DNA of 47,367 nt from Frankia torreyi (GCF_000948395.1 NZ_JYFN01000007.1:17650-65016), one strand, 5' to 3'; shown: positions 16,801 to 24,742, numbered from the stretch's first letter. The notes: a model not told the origin generated them from the letters alone. Program-made: numbers and translations.

Positions 16801-18973
16801 GCCACTCGTGGCCCTCGGCGTCGGACTCGACGGTCGGGCGGCCGTCCGGGTCGTAGCCACGGCGGAACGTCGCGCCGGCGGGATCGCTCAGGGCCACCAG
16901 CCGGCCGAGGCCGTCGTGGTCGAAGTGGAACTTCTGGCCGTCGGGGGCGACGATCAGCGCGGTGTTGCCGAACAGGTCGTACTCGAAGCCGAGCGTCGAG
17001 CCCAACGGGTCGGTGACCTGCTCGACCCGCCCGTGCGGGCCATACGTCGAACCCCATCGCCCGCCGGCCGGGTCGACGTAGCCGTCGGGACGGCCCGCGG
17101 CGGTGTAGTGGTACTCGCTGCCTGCCCCGTCCGGGCCCTGCTCGCGCGTCACCCGCCCGGCGGCGTCGTTCTCCCATACCCGGGTCTGCCCCACCGGCCC
17201 GGTGATCCCCACCAGCCGGCCGGCCGCGTCGTAGCGCAGCCTGGTCCGCCCGCCGCCGGCGACCCGCACGTCGATGAGCTGGGCGTCGTCGTCCCAGCGG
17301 AACCTCGTCGTGACGCCGTCCGGATCGACGACGCAGGTGGGCAGGTCGTCGTCGTTCACGGTGATCCGGATCAGCGCGCCGGCCGCGTCGACGATCTCCA
17401 CCGGGGTGCGCGCGGTGCCGGCGTAGACCCATCGGGTGAGGTGGCCGCGTGGGTCGGTGTAGCTGGTCAGGCGGCCGAGGGTGTCCCATGACCAGCGCTC
17501 GGTGATGCCGCACGGGCCGGCGCGGTGGACGAGGTTGCCCTCGTCGTCGTAGTCCATCGTCCAGCGCGCGCCGGAGCGTTCCTCGATGCCGCGCAGCCGG
17601 CCGGCGTCGTCGAACACCCGGTAGAGGGGACGGTCCGCGTCGTCCACGACGCCGACCAGCCGGCCGGCCGAGTCGTGGCGGTACTCGTTGATGGCACCGC
17701 CCGCCGCGTCGGTGACCAGAGTGCGGTGGCCCTCCCGGTAGGCGAACTGGACGAGACGGCCCTCGGGGCTGAGCTGGGTCAGGACCCGGCCGGCCTCGTC
17801 GTAGGTGGTGCGGGCCAGCGTCACGCCGTCGGCGTCGACGAGCTCGGTCAGCAGGCCGGCGGTCGCCCCGGCGTACCGGAGGCGGCGGGAGCCCTGGGGG
17901 CCGCCGTCGACGGCGACCAGGTTGGCGTACTCGTCGTAGGAGTAGCGCACCTCCCGGCCGTCGCTGGCCCGCACCGCCGTGACCAGGACACGCTCGTCGT
18001 CCCATACCAGCTCGACGAACCGGCCCGAACGGGGATGCGACAGCCGCCTCAGCCGGCCGCCCGACCAGGCGAGCAGCAGTTCCGTCCGGTCGACGCGCAC
18101 CCGCACCGGCCGACCGGCCTCGTCGTACCACCAGGTCTCCCCCGGCCCGCGGGTGAAGCGGAAGCCCGCGCCGTCGGCGTGCAGGGTCGCGCCCAGCAGC
18201 GGCAGCTCGGTCGGCCGGTCCACGCCGGGGCGCGCCAGCAGACAGCACGCGCCGTCCGGGGCGCGCCACTCGATCTGCTCGGCGCCCTCGACCCGCTCGG
18301 CGCCCTCGACCCGCTCGGCGCCCTCGACCCGCTTGGCGCCCTCGACCCGCTCGGCGCCCTCGACCCGCTTGGCGCCCTCGACCCGCTCGTCACCGAGGTC
18401 CAGGGCGGTGTCGGCCCAACTGGACCACCCGCGCCCGTGCGCGCCGAGCCGCTCATGAGCGCGGGAGTTGTAGGTCCGCCGCCAGCCGGCCGGCGCCGCC
18501 CGGCCGGGCAGCGGAAGGTCGAGTTCCTGCTCGACGAGGTTGCCGTTCGCGGTGCACACCGGGTCTGCCGCGAAGCCGCTGTCCGGCGGGTGGCCCAGCA
18601 GCTTCGGGTCGTCGACGGTGAGAGTGGCCGTCGGAAGTGAGCCGATGCCGGCTGCCTTCAGACCGGCAGCGATCCGGCCGTCGTCGACCGTGACCGGGCC
18701 GGCGGCCGTGCCCGCGGAGCCACTGTCCGCGGCGACGAACGCGTCCTTCACCGTGGCGACGAAACGGTCCCGCTCCTCGGCGTCGCTCAGGTGCGAACCT
18801 AATTTCGCCCACAGATCCGGATGCGAAAGACTGTACTGCGCCCCGAACCGGGCGACCACGTCGTCGTAATAGGCCCGCACACCGCTCGCCGCCGCCGCCA
18901 GCGTCGTGCGGGCCGCGGTGGCGTCCGTGACGTAGGTGCCCAGGTCCTCAGGATCCGCGGAGCTGGTGGCCAC
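13892..18973 (-). CDS. RHS/YD-repeat polymorphic toxin with ParB-like C-terminal domain (RHS1)
   Basis: A 1,693-residue protein. The GTG at 18973 has GAGAAAGGAAG upstream, and the same start context occurs in the paralogue. Residues 1-85 form a helical ESX-like domain (DLGTYVTDATAARTTL..., ARFGAQYSLSHPDLWAKL) that could be the type VII export signal. A DUF6531-like segment follows (DPVCTANGNLVEQELDLPL), then a six-fold VEGAER/K repeat, then dozens of YD repeats (xGxxxxxxYDxxGRL). The RHS core closes near residue 1,405 (ARVLDPQARSFLSPDPL, NPVGMLDPTGL). A Gly/Ala-rich membrane-like stretch follows. The last 125 residues (DVRFSQGSVGRRV, IDVVRMPDGGLTSVDNRRVLAAK) resemble the ParB/sulfiredoxin-like fold used as toxin domains. 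An overlapping SMI1-like gene is the likely immunity partner. Confidence 0.88.
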   Translation of the reverse strand: MATSSADPEDLGTYVTDATAARTTLAAAASGVRAYYDDVVARFGAQYSLSHPDLWAKLGSHLSDAEERDRFVATVKDAFVAADSGSAGTAAGPVTVDDGRIAAGLKAAGIGSLPTATLTVDDPKLLGHPPDSGFAADPVCTANGNLVEQELDLPLPGRAAPAGWRRTYNSRAHERLGAHGRGWSSWADTALDLGDERVEGAKRVEGAERVEGAKRVEGAERVEGAERVEGAEQIEWRAPDGACCLLARPGVDRPTELPLLGATLHADGAGFRFTRGPGETWWYDEAGRPVRVRVDRTELLLAWSGGRLRRLSHPRSGRFVELVWDDERVLVTAVRASDGREVRYSYDEYANLVAVDGGPQGSRRLRYAGATAGLLTELVDADGVTLARTTYDEAGRVLTQLSPEGRLVQFAYREGHRTLVTDAAGGAINEYRHDSAGRLVGVVDDADRPLYRVFDDAGRLRGIEERSGARWTMDYDDEGNLVHRAGPCGITERWSWDTLGRLTSYTDPRGHLTRWVYAGTARTPVEIVDAAGALIRITVNDDDLPTCVVDPDGVTTRFRWDDDAQLIDVRVAGGGRTRLRYDAAGRLVGITGPVGQTRVWENDAAGRVTREQGPDGAGSEYHYTAAGRPDGYVDPAGGRWGSTYGPHGRVEQVTDPLGSTLGFEYDLFGNTALIVAPDGQKFHFDHDGLGRLVALSDPAGATFRRGYDPDGRPTVESDAEGHEWRTEYDEAGRPVRRTSPDGRVWQRAYDPAGAVIAETDPAGAVTRYEHDPRGRVVAVTDPLGGRRTLEWTPGGRLAAVTTPLGRRETYGYDRVGRWVQTTSPSGARTLYRRDAAGRLTALVTPAGRETTWEYDAYGRVVAVTRPGERRTTIEHNPLGLPVVVTDGTGASRRYTYDARGALTSATDPLGAVTRYEYNARGQLSAWTDPLGGRHELRHDQVGRLTATTDPLGRTTTVTRASDGAVQAWRGANGVGQRWWRDAAGRLVGEGLLDDAEPRTRFDHDAAGRLISATAQADATGPDRGVSLTYDAAGRLVSRTTAAGRLTWEYDADDRCVRLGQAGSPPVRHDYDDDGYLRSVEHPILGVRRIDRDADGRISAPGRTVERDAVGRITRVVDGGRELRFGYDAAGQLVTAEGPWGTQTLTWDLGGRLVAEDRGDPAGVLRSTYDAAGQLVERRLGAAGPTRYRYDTAGRRVAKDGPTGSTRYGWDALGRLTEVSRIPSRAVGGDAPEERTTRLVTDALGELLQIDGTAVRWDPVTWPGQVQGLGDTTYVRAESALGVIGPTTPDARADGQGEDAGRGRWHDTDWQGSFGGHDPWGGRFPTRDAGEAARGSSPDARVSVGLGYRGELAFNGLLWQRARVLDPQARSFLSPDPLEHVPGMPGAANPYHEAWNNPVGMLDPTGLRPLSDDAYEDYRSQSARNMFGKAWHNIQKDPWGSLAAAAVITAGVGLMFVPGGQAIGAGILIGAGSSAGLGLVTGNFDPTAVALSGIAGGVGGGVGAATGKLVTGEGYLVAAGSGAISGAAGDVTEQQVAHPGHLDLGEVAFGLATGGLGGAGSRMLFRPTLKPADVRFSQGSVGRRVPQYVASMRANGWAGDRIDVVRMPDGGLTSVDNRRVLAAKITNTRIQANIHRYSDPIPSDFAGRFRDTKKISPDTWGEAVENRLRGQKAIYRQTYPMGSPITSWNGGWDE
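18278..18385 (-). repeat. 18-bp tandem repeat, six units, within RHS1
   Basis: Six head-to-tail units of ctcggcgccctcgacccg (two carry ctt instead of ctc) encode VEGAER or VEGAKR on the minus strand. The paralogue RHS2 lacks the array at the equivalent place, so it expanded in RHS1 only. Copy-number change would keep the frame. Confidence 0.93.
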
Positions 18974-19062
18974 AACGGTCTTCCTTTCTCCCCGGCCTTC
19001 GCGGAGCCAGATCCCGCTCCGCCAGCCGACGGCCCGGATCCGAACAATGTCTCGGCGAAAGG

Positions 19063-19113
19063 TCACCCGTCGCCGAACGAATTTGCGCGAGTGTCGACGA
19101 GATTTTGATCATC
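19063..19113 (-). pseudogene. Remnant of an ART-toxin tail upstream of RHS1
   Basis: The minus frame reads NLVDTRANSFGDG then TGA, and the DNA (gaacgaatttgcgcgagt...) matches the RHS2 stretch encoding YLVETRANPFRGG at about 19947-19990 (gaacggatttgcgcgagt...). It lies between the PepSY-like gene and RHS1 and has no start of its own. It looks like a scar of an earlier toxin module. Confidence 0.5.
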
Positions 19114-19357
19114 ATCGTGGCATTGGCCCGAAGACACCCCCGACGGCCCCGCTGCCTCCGCCAACGATCACCCGAATGTTTCCGCCGCGGTAATTGGCGT
19201 TAGTCCATACTTCCCAGTCCCCGAAGTCGCGACGCACATTCACGGGCTCCTCCCAGGTAAGGCCGCGCAAGGCGCACTCGGCTCGCGCGATCTCCCTGGC
19301 ATCATCCTTGCTGATGGTGCCCTTCGACAGGAACAGGCATCGCGCAAGTCGGCTCAT
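19112..19357 (-). CDS. PepSY-like small protein, immunity candidate
   Basis: An 81-residue protein with ISKDDAREIARAECALRGL, then WEEPVNVRRDFGDWEVWTNANYRGGNIRV and GGGSGAVGGV. This order (helix, strand with a central W, then G-G-x-I-x-V and a G-A-V turn) resembles one PepSY-type repeat, a fold also found among small immunity or inhibitor proteins. The ATG at 19357 overlaps the UbL gene's stop (ATGA), so the two are translationally coupled. No signal peptide is evident. A degraded duplicate with a frameshift lies at 13196-13373. Function is inferred only from position in a toxin locus. Confidence 0.6.
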   Translation of the reverse strand: MSRLARCLFLSKGTISKDDAREIARAECALRGLTWEEPVNVRRDFGDWEVWTNANYRGGNIRVIVGGGSGAVGGVFGPMPR

Positions 19358-19569
19358 CGCACACCCTCGTAGATTCCATAGCCGGCAGCGCCGACTCCCG
19401 CCAGCTCCACGTCCAGCCAGTGCTCCTTATCCACCGCCAGCCCGCGGTCGCCGGGCGGTCCGAACAGGCGAAGGCTCAGCTTCCGCACGGTCGCGTTCGC
19501 CCCGATATCCACCGACCAGCCCCGCACCTCGCACCTCTCAGTGACTATCCACACCCTGATGATCACCAT
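19354..19569 (-). CDS. Free ubiquitin-like protein, paralogue of the EccC N-terminal domain
   Basis: A 71-residue protein. Residues 18-38 (GWSVDIGANATVRKLSLRLFGP) match residues 17-37 of the EccC protein in this window at 16 of 21 positions, and the beginnings (MVIIRVWIV against MIVRVRAVA) also align. Small ubiquitin-like proteins (YukD/EsaB) are accessory parts of type VII secretion in Firmicutes, and EccD carries such a domain in actinobacteria; here the relative is EccC itself. It starts 94 bases after RHS2 stops, with a weak ribosome binding site, and is coupled to the PepSY-like gene by a four-base overlap. A truncated relative is at 13370-13450. Confidence 0.7.
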   Translation of the reverse strand: MVIIRVWIVTERCEVRGWSVDIGANATVRKLSLRLFGPPGDRGLAVDKEHWLDVELAGVGAAGYGIYEGVR

Positions 19570-19662
19570 ATGATCGCGCCGGTCCCATGCTGCTCCTACG
19601 CATCCGAGACGCCATCGGCGCGGGCGGGCGACCACACCCAACCGATACGTGAAAGATCTGGG

Positions 19663-19932
19663 CTAGGGCTCTGACTTGGGCGGCGGCCCCCACGGGCACG
19701 GAAGTAGGCCTTGCCGTTGAAGGCTGCGGGTCTCCGGGCTGTTGTGGTACTCGTGCGGGATCTCAGCCAGCGGCACCTCGCACCCGGTCGATGATCGCCT
19801 CGCCGCGACGATGCCGACATAGGGTCGCGGCCCCGGGCCAGTCTGTATCCAGGCTTCCAAAGGCACCTCCAGGTTTCCCCAGGGGTGGGCGACGGTAACG
19901 AGGACATCCGGGTACTCCTTGGGAGACAGCAT
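19663..19932 (-). CDS. Possible in-frame internal gene: free tip protein, 89 residues
   Basis: Inside RHS2, ATG 19932 (MLSPKEYPDVL...) is preceded by AGAGGAGG at 7 bases spacing, as good a ribosome binding site as any in the window. Translation from here would yield an 89-residue protein, exactly the length of the orphan gene at 12926-13195, which starts at the homologous ATG. Either the tip is a former neighbour gene fused to the toxin, or the cell makes both the fused and the free form. Confidence 0.5.
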   Translation of the reverse strand: MLSPKEYPDVLVTVAHPWGNLEVPLEAWIQTGPGPRPYVGIVAARRSSTGCEVPLAEIPHEYHNSPETRSLQRQGLLPCPWGPPPKSEP

Positions 19933-22900
19933 TCGCCACCCTCCTCTGAACGGATTTGCGCGAGTTTCCACAAGATATTTGATTAGATCGTCCCCTTGAA
20001 AGAGGTACTCCCCTTCGGAGATGGACAGAGCGTTCGACGGTGCGACGAGCCGGCTGGCCGGAACGCTGAACTCGCTGAGATGAGGCGCATTCTTCACGAT
20101 CCCTTGCAGCCACCAATCGGTTGTAGCCGCCGCGGCCTCCGGGCTGTCGGTCACGCTGACGAAGGGGCTGTTCTCAACGAAACCCTGCATATGAGCTTCG
20201 GCAAGTCTGGCCACCTCAGCCGGGGACTCCAGCTGCGACATTACCTTTGCCTGCACATCCGGCGCCGCGGATTCCAGCCGGGACACCAGCGAGGTCGGAT
20301 CGCTCGCGTCGTGGAACCGGAAGACGGTCTTGAACGCCGCCCCTGCATCCTCCACGGCGGTGGCGTCGGCGCCGACGATGTCGGCTCCCGCGGCGGTGGC
20401 GCCGCCGAGGGCATCGCCGATGCCGCCGGTCGCGCCGCCGAGCATGCCGGAGACGGCGATCGATCGGGGGCTGACGTGGCCGGTGACAAGGCCGATGCCG
20501 GCGGAGGTTCCGGCGCCGATAAGAATCCCGGTGCCGATCACCTGGCCGCCGGGGACGAACATCAGGCCGACGCCGGCGCCGATGACGGCGGCGGCGAGGC
20601 TCCCCCAGGGGTCGTGTCCGATGTTGTCCCAGGCCTTGTCGAACATGCCTTTGGCGGCCTGGGTCCGGTAGGTGTTGTATTCGTCGTCGCTCAGCGGGCG
20701 TAGTCCGGTGGGGTCGAGCAGGCCGACCGGGTCGTTCCAGGCGTAGTGGTAGGGATTTGCCGCTGCGGGCATGCCGGGTAGGTGGTCGAGTGGGTCGGGT
20801 GACAGGAACGACCGGGTCGCCGGGTCGAGGACGCGTGCGCGTTGCCAGAGCAGGCCGTCGACGGCGAGTTCGCCGTGGTAGCCGAGCCCGGTGACCGGCT
20901 CGTCCGGACTGCCTGTCGGGCTGTTGGAGCTGCTCGGGATGGGCAGGCCCCAGGGGTCGTAGCTGCCGGGCGAGCCCTGCCAGTCGGAGTCGATCCAGCG
21001 GCTCTGCCCGGCCTGACCTGGTCGGCCCTCTGGAAGCTCGCCGTCGATGACACCGATGGCCGATCCGGCGCGGGCGTAGGTCGCCGTGCCGAGCTGGTGA
21101 ACCTGCCCGGGCCAGGTGACCGGGTCCCAGAGCACGGGCACACCGTTGATCTGAAGCGGGGCACCGAGCGCGTCCACGGCGAGCCTCGTCGTGCGGCCAG
21201 GCGCGCTGGTCTCGCCGGTCGGGCTGTGGTGGATGTCGGCGAGCCGGCCTGCCGGGTCCCAGTGGTAGCGGACGGTGCCGGCTGGTCCGTCGGCCGTGAT
21301 CCGGCGGCCGGCCGGGTCGTAGCTGAACCGCAGCCGGGTGTCGTCGTGGTCGATCTGGACAATTCGCCCGGCGGAGTCGCGATGCACGGTGCGGCCGGGG
21401 ATGACTGGGCGGCCGTCGGCGTCGCGGTCGAGGAGGCGGCGGCCGAGCGCGGGATGCTCGACCGACCGCAGGTGACCATCGGCGTCGTAGTCGTAGCGTA
21501 GTGGCGCCGAGCCAGCGCGGCCCACGGAGACAACCTGGCCGTCGGCGTCGTAGCCCCAGGCGAGTCGTCCCGCCGCGGTCGTGCGGGCAACGAGGCGGCC
21601 CAGCTTGTCGTATTCCAAGGCGACCGCGCCGCCCAGCTCCGGCCGATCGGGAGCCGGGCTGGCCGGGTCAGCTCTGGTGAGCCGACCAGCCGGGTCGTAG
21701 CTATACCGCACCTGTGGCTGCTCGCTGCCGGGCAGGCCCCGTCCGATCAGCCGTCCGCCGGGGTCGCGCCACCACCGCAGCCCGGTGCCGTCCGCGTACC
21801 GGAGGGTGTCAACGGCACCGTTACGGTCGCGGGTGACGGTCGTGGGCCGCCCCAGCGGGTCCGTCATCCCGATCTGCCGTCCGACCTGGTCGTAGCGCAG
21901 CTCGTACCGCCCGCCCAGCGGGTCCGTCCAGGCCCGCAGGCGGCCCCGGACGTCGTACTCGTAGGACGTGACGGCGCCGAGCGGATCGGTGGCGCTGGTC
22001 AGTGCTCCTCGGGCGTCGTAGGTGTAGCGGCGAACCGCACCGTCCGCGTCGGTGACCGTCACCGGCAGCCCGAGCGGGTCACGTTCGATCGTCATCCGCC
22101 GCCCGTCTGGGCGGATCACCGCGCTGACGGCGCCCTGCGGGTCGTGTTCCCAGCGGGTTTCCCGGCCGGCGGGGGTGACCAGCGCGGTCAGCCGGCCCGC
22201 CGGGTCGTGCCGGTAGACGGTCCGCGCTCCGGACACCGACAGGGTCTGGGCCAGCCGGCCGGCCCTGTCGTAGCCGTAGGTCACCGTGCGGCCGAGCGGC
22301 GAGGTGACCGACGCGAGCCGGCCGCCCGGTGTCCAGGTCAGCGCGCGGCGTCCGCCCGCCGGGTCGGTGACCGCGACGACCCGGCCGCGTGGGTCGTGGT
22401 CATAGTGGGTGGTGGCACCTGCCGGGTCGGTCTCCGCGATGACCGAGCCGGCCGGGTCGTAGGCACGGTGCCAGGTCCGCCCGTCCGGGGCGGTGCGTTC
22501 CGTCGGCCGGCCGGCCTCGTCGTAGGTGATCTGCCAGGCGTTCCCGTCGCCGTCGGTTTCGAGGGTCGGCCGCCCGTCCGGGTCGTAGGCCCGGCTGAAG
22601 GTCGCCCCCGCCGGATCGCGGGCTGCCACGAGGCGGCCCAGGCCGTCATGGTCGAAACCGAACGTCTGCCCGTCCGGCGCGACGATCCCGCTGGTGTTCC
22701 CGAACAGGTCATAGGAGAAGCCGACCGTCGAGCCCAACGGGTCGGTGACCTGGGCGACCCGTCCGTGCGTGCCGTAGGTCGAGCTCCACCGACCCCCCGC
22801 CGGGTCGACGTAGCCGTCCGGGCGCCCCGCGGCGGTGTGGTGGAACCGGCTCCTCGCCCCGCCCGGGGCCTGCTCCAGCACGACCCGGCCAGCGTCGTCG

Positions 22901-24579
22901 GTCTCCCACCGCCGGGGATCACCGTCCGGGCCGATCATCTCGACGAGCCGGCCCGCCGCGTCATATCGCAGCCTCGTGCGCCCAGCGCCGGCAACGGCCA
23001 CCCTGGTGAGCTGACCGTCGCCATCCCAGGCGAAGCGGGTCGTGACACCGTCCGGATCCGCCACACAGATCGGCAGATCGTCATCCGACACTGTGATCCT
23101 GGTGACCGCACCGGTCGCGTCGACGATCTCCACCGGGGTCCGGGCCCCGCCGGCGTAGAGCCACCGGGTCACCTGGCCACCTGGGTCGGTGTGCGAGGTC
23201 ATCCGGCCGTGGTCGTCCCAGGTCCACTGCTGTCTGATCCCGCACGGACCGGTCCGGGAGGTCAGGTTCCCCGCGTCGTCGTAGTCCATCGCCCAGCGGG
23301 CACCGGAGCGTTCCTGGATGCCGCGTAGCTGGCCCGCGTCGTCGAACACCCGGTGAAAGACCCGGTCCGCGTCGTCGATGACACAGATCAGCCGGCCGGC
23401 CGCGTCATGCCGATACTCGTTGATCGCACCGGCCGCTGCGTCGGTCACCAGCGTGCGGTAGCCCTCGCCGTAGCCGAACCGAACCAGCCGTCCCTCCGGG
23501 GCCAGCTGGGTCAGCACTCGGCCGGCCTCGTCGTAGCTGTTGCGCGCGAGCGTCACCCCGTCCGCGTCCACGATCGCCACCAACATCCCGCCAAGGCAGC
23601 GGTAGCGGCGTGGACCGTGCGGGCCGCCGTCGACGGCCACCAACTGCGCGTCGTCGTCATAGCAGTAGGACACGGCCCGGCCATCGCTGGCTCGCGCCGT
23701 GGTGATCAGCGTGCCGGTGTGGTTCCACTCCAGCAGCACCGACCGGTCCGACCGGGGATGCCGCAGCTGCACCAGCCGGCTTCCAGCCCACTCCAGGGTG
23801 ATCTCAGAGGGGCCGGTCCGGACCCGCACCGGCCGGCCCGCCTCGTCGTACCACCAGGTCTCCGCCGGGCCGCGTTCGAACCGGAATCCCGACCCGTCGG
23901 CGTGCAGCATCGCGCCCAGACGCGGCATCGCCGTCGGCCGCCCGGCACTCGGCCGCTCGACCAGCAACTCCGCCCCGTCCGGCCCACGCCACCCGACCAG
24001 CTCCGCGCTCAGCTCCAGCGCGGTATCCGCCCAGGAGCACCACCCTGGCCCGTGTGCCCCGACCCGGTCATGACCGCGGGAGTTGTACGTCCGCCGCCAC
24101 CCCGCCACACCGGCCCGCCCCGGCAGCGGCAGGTCGAGTTCCTGCTCGACGAAGTTGCCGTTCGCGGTACACACCGGGTCGACCGCGAAACCGCTGTCCG
24201 GCGGGCGGCCGAGCAGCACAGGATCATCGACCGTCAGCGTCACCGTCGGCAACGCGCCGATCCCGGCGGCCCTCAGTCCGCTCGCGATCTGACTGTCCGC
24301 CACCGTCACCATGCCGCCCGGCGAGCCGCCGTCCGCGGCGACGAACGCGTCCTTCACCGTGCCGACGAAACGGTCCCGCTCCTCGGCGTTGCTCAGGTGT
24401 GAACTTAATTTGGCCCACAGATCCGGATGCGAAAGACTGTACTGCGCCCCGAACCGAGTGACCACGTCGTCGTAATAGGCCCGCACACCGGTCGCCGCCG
24501 TCGCCAGCGTCGTGCGGGCCGCGGTGGCGTCCGTGACGTAGGTGCCCAGGTCCTCGGGGTCCGCGGAGCTGGTGGCCAC
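19663..24579 (-). CDS. RHS/YD-repeat polymorphic toxin with ADP-ribosyltransferase-like domain and fused tip (RHS2)
   Basis: A 1,638-residue paralogue of RHS1. The GTG at 24579 has GAGAAAGGAAG upstream. The first 83 residues differ from RHS1 at only about six positions. The same DUF6531-like segment and YD repeats follow, with the core closing near residue 1,290 (SFLSPDPLDHLPGMP, DPVGLLDPTGL). A Gly/Ala-rich stretch leads into a domain near 1,420-1,545 with FRFHDASDPTSL, FVSVTDSPEAAA and ISEGEYLF. These look like the R, S-x-T and E-x-E motifs of ADP-ribosyltransferases of the R-S-E type. The last 89 residues are the 'tip', which also occurs as an orphan at 12926-13195. No SMI1-like gene follows; the UbL and PepSY-like genes do. 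Confidence 0.87.
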   Translation of the reverse strand: MATSSADPEDLGTYVTDATAARTTLATAATGVRAYYDDVVTRFGAQYSLSHPDLWAKLSSHLSNAEERDRFVGTVKDAFVAADGGSPGGMVTVADSQIASGLRAAGIGALPTVTLTVDDPVLLGRPPDSGFAVDPVCTANGNFVEQELDLPLPGRAGVAGWRRTYNSRGHDRVGAHGPGWCSWADTALELSAELVGWRGPDGAELLVERPSAGRPTAMPRLGAMLHADGSGFRFERGPAETWWYDEAGRPVRVRTGPSEITLEWAGSRLVQLRHPRSDRSVLLEWNHTGTLITTARASDGRAVSYCYDDDAQLVAVDGGPHGPRRYRCLGGMLVAIVDADGVTLARNSYDEAGRVLTQLAPEGRLVRFGYGEGYRTLVTDAAAGAINEYRHDAAGRLICVIDDADRVFHRVFDDAGQLRGIQERSGARWAMDYDDAGNLTSRTGPCGIRQQWTWDDHGRMTSHTDPGGQVTRWLYAGGARTPVEIVDATGAVTRITVSDDDLPICVADPDGVTTRFAWDGDGQLTRVAVAGAGRTRLRYDAAGRLVEMIGPDGDPRRWETDDAGRVVLEQAPGGARSRFHHTAAGRPDGYVDPAGGRWSSTYGTHGRVAQVTDPLGSTVGFSYDLFGNTSGIVAPDGQTFGFDHDGLGRLVAARDPAGATFSRAYDPDGRPTLETDGDGNAWQITYDEAGRPTERTAPDGRTWHRAYDPAGSVIAETDPAGATTHYDHDPRGRVVAVTDPAGGRRALTWTPGGRLASVTSPLGRTVTYGYDRAGRLAQTLSVSGARTVYRHDPAGRLTALVTPAGRETRWEHDPQGAVSAVIRPDGRRMTIERDPLGLPVTVTDADGAVRRYTYDARGALTSATDPLGAVTSYEYDVRGRLRAWTDPLGGRYELRYDQVGRQIGMTDPLGRPTTVTRDRNGAVDTLRYADGTGLRWWRDPGGRLIGRGLPGSEQPQVRYSYDPAGRLTRADPASPAPDRPELGGAVALEYDKLGRLVARTTAAGRLAWGYDADGQVVSVGRAGSAPLRYDYDADGHLRSVEHPALGRRLLDRDADGRPVIPGRTVHRDSAGRIVQIDHDDTRLRFSYDPAGRRITADGPAGTVRYHWDPAGRLADIHHSPTGETSAPGRTTRLAVDALGAPLQINGVPVLWDPVTWPGQVHQLGTATYARAGSAIGVIDGELPEGRPGQAGQSRWIDSDWQGSPGSYDPWGLPIPSSSNSPTGSPDEPVTGLGYHGELAVDGLLWQRARVLDPATRSFLSPDPLDHLPGMPAAANPYHYAWNDPVGLLDPTGLRPLSDDEYNTYRTQAAKGMFDKAWDNIGHDPWGSLAAAVIGAGVGLMFVPGGQVIGTGILIGAGTSAGIGLVTGHVSPRSIAVSGMLGGATGGIGDALGGATAAGADIVGADATAVEDAGAAFKTVFRFHDASDPTSLVSRLESAAPDVQAKVMSQLESPAEVARLAEAHMQGFVENSPFVSVTDSPEAAAATTDWWLQGIVKNAPHLSEFSVPASRLVAPSNALSISEGEYLFQGDDLIKYLVETRANPFRGGWRMLSPKEYPDVLVTVAHPWGNLEVPLEAWIQTGPGPRPYVGIVAARRSSTGCEVPLAEIPHEYHNSPETRSLQRQGLLPCPWGPPPKSEP

Positions 24580-24742
24580 GATCGTCTTCCTTTCTCCCCG
24601 AACTTCGCGGGCCGAGTCCCCATCCGCTGACCGAGGACTCCGCGGATCCGAACAAAGTCTTCCTCGGTCGTCCGGGCACATCCCATTGCCGGGGGCCCTA
24701 CAATGCCCCGAACGTTCCGCTGATTCCCGGGGGAGGCCCAGG
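24580..24742. promoter_or_regulatory. Divergent promoter region between RHS2 and the WXG-like gene
   Basis: This 163-base gap contains the start regions of both transcripts. The 20 bases next to RHS2 are nearly the same as those upstream of RHS1, and similarity fades beyond that. Confidence 0.45.

Noticed and set aside
13856-17491. Open frame of 1,211 codons on the plus strand across RHS1
   Set aside because: It is antisense to a well-supported RHS gene, is rich in G, R, A, V and P without domains, and mirrors the third-position GC bias of the real gene.
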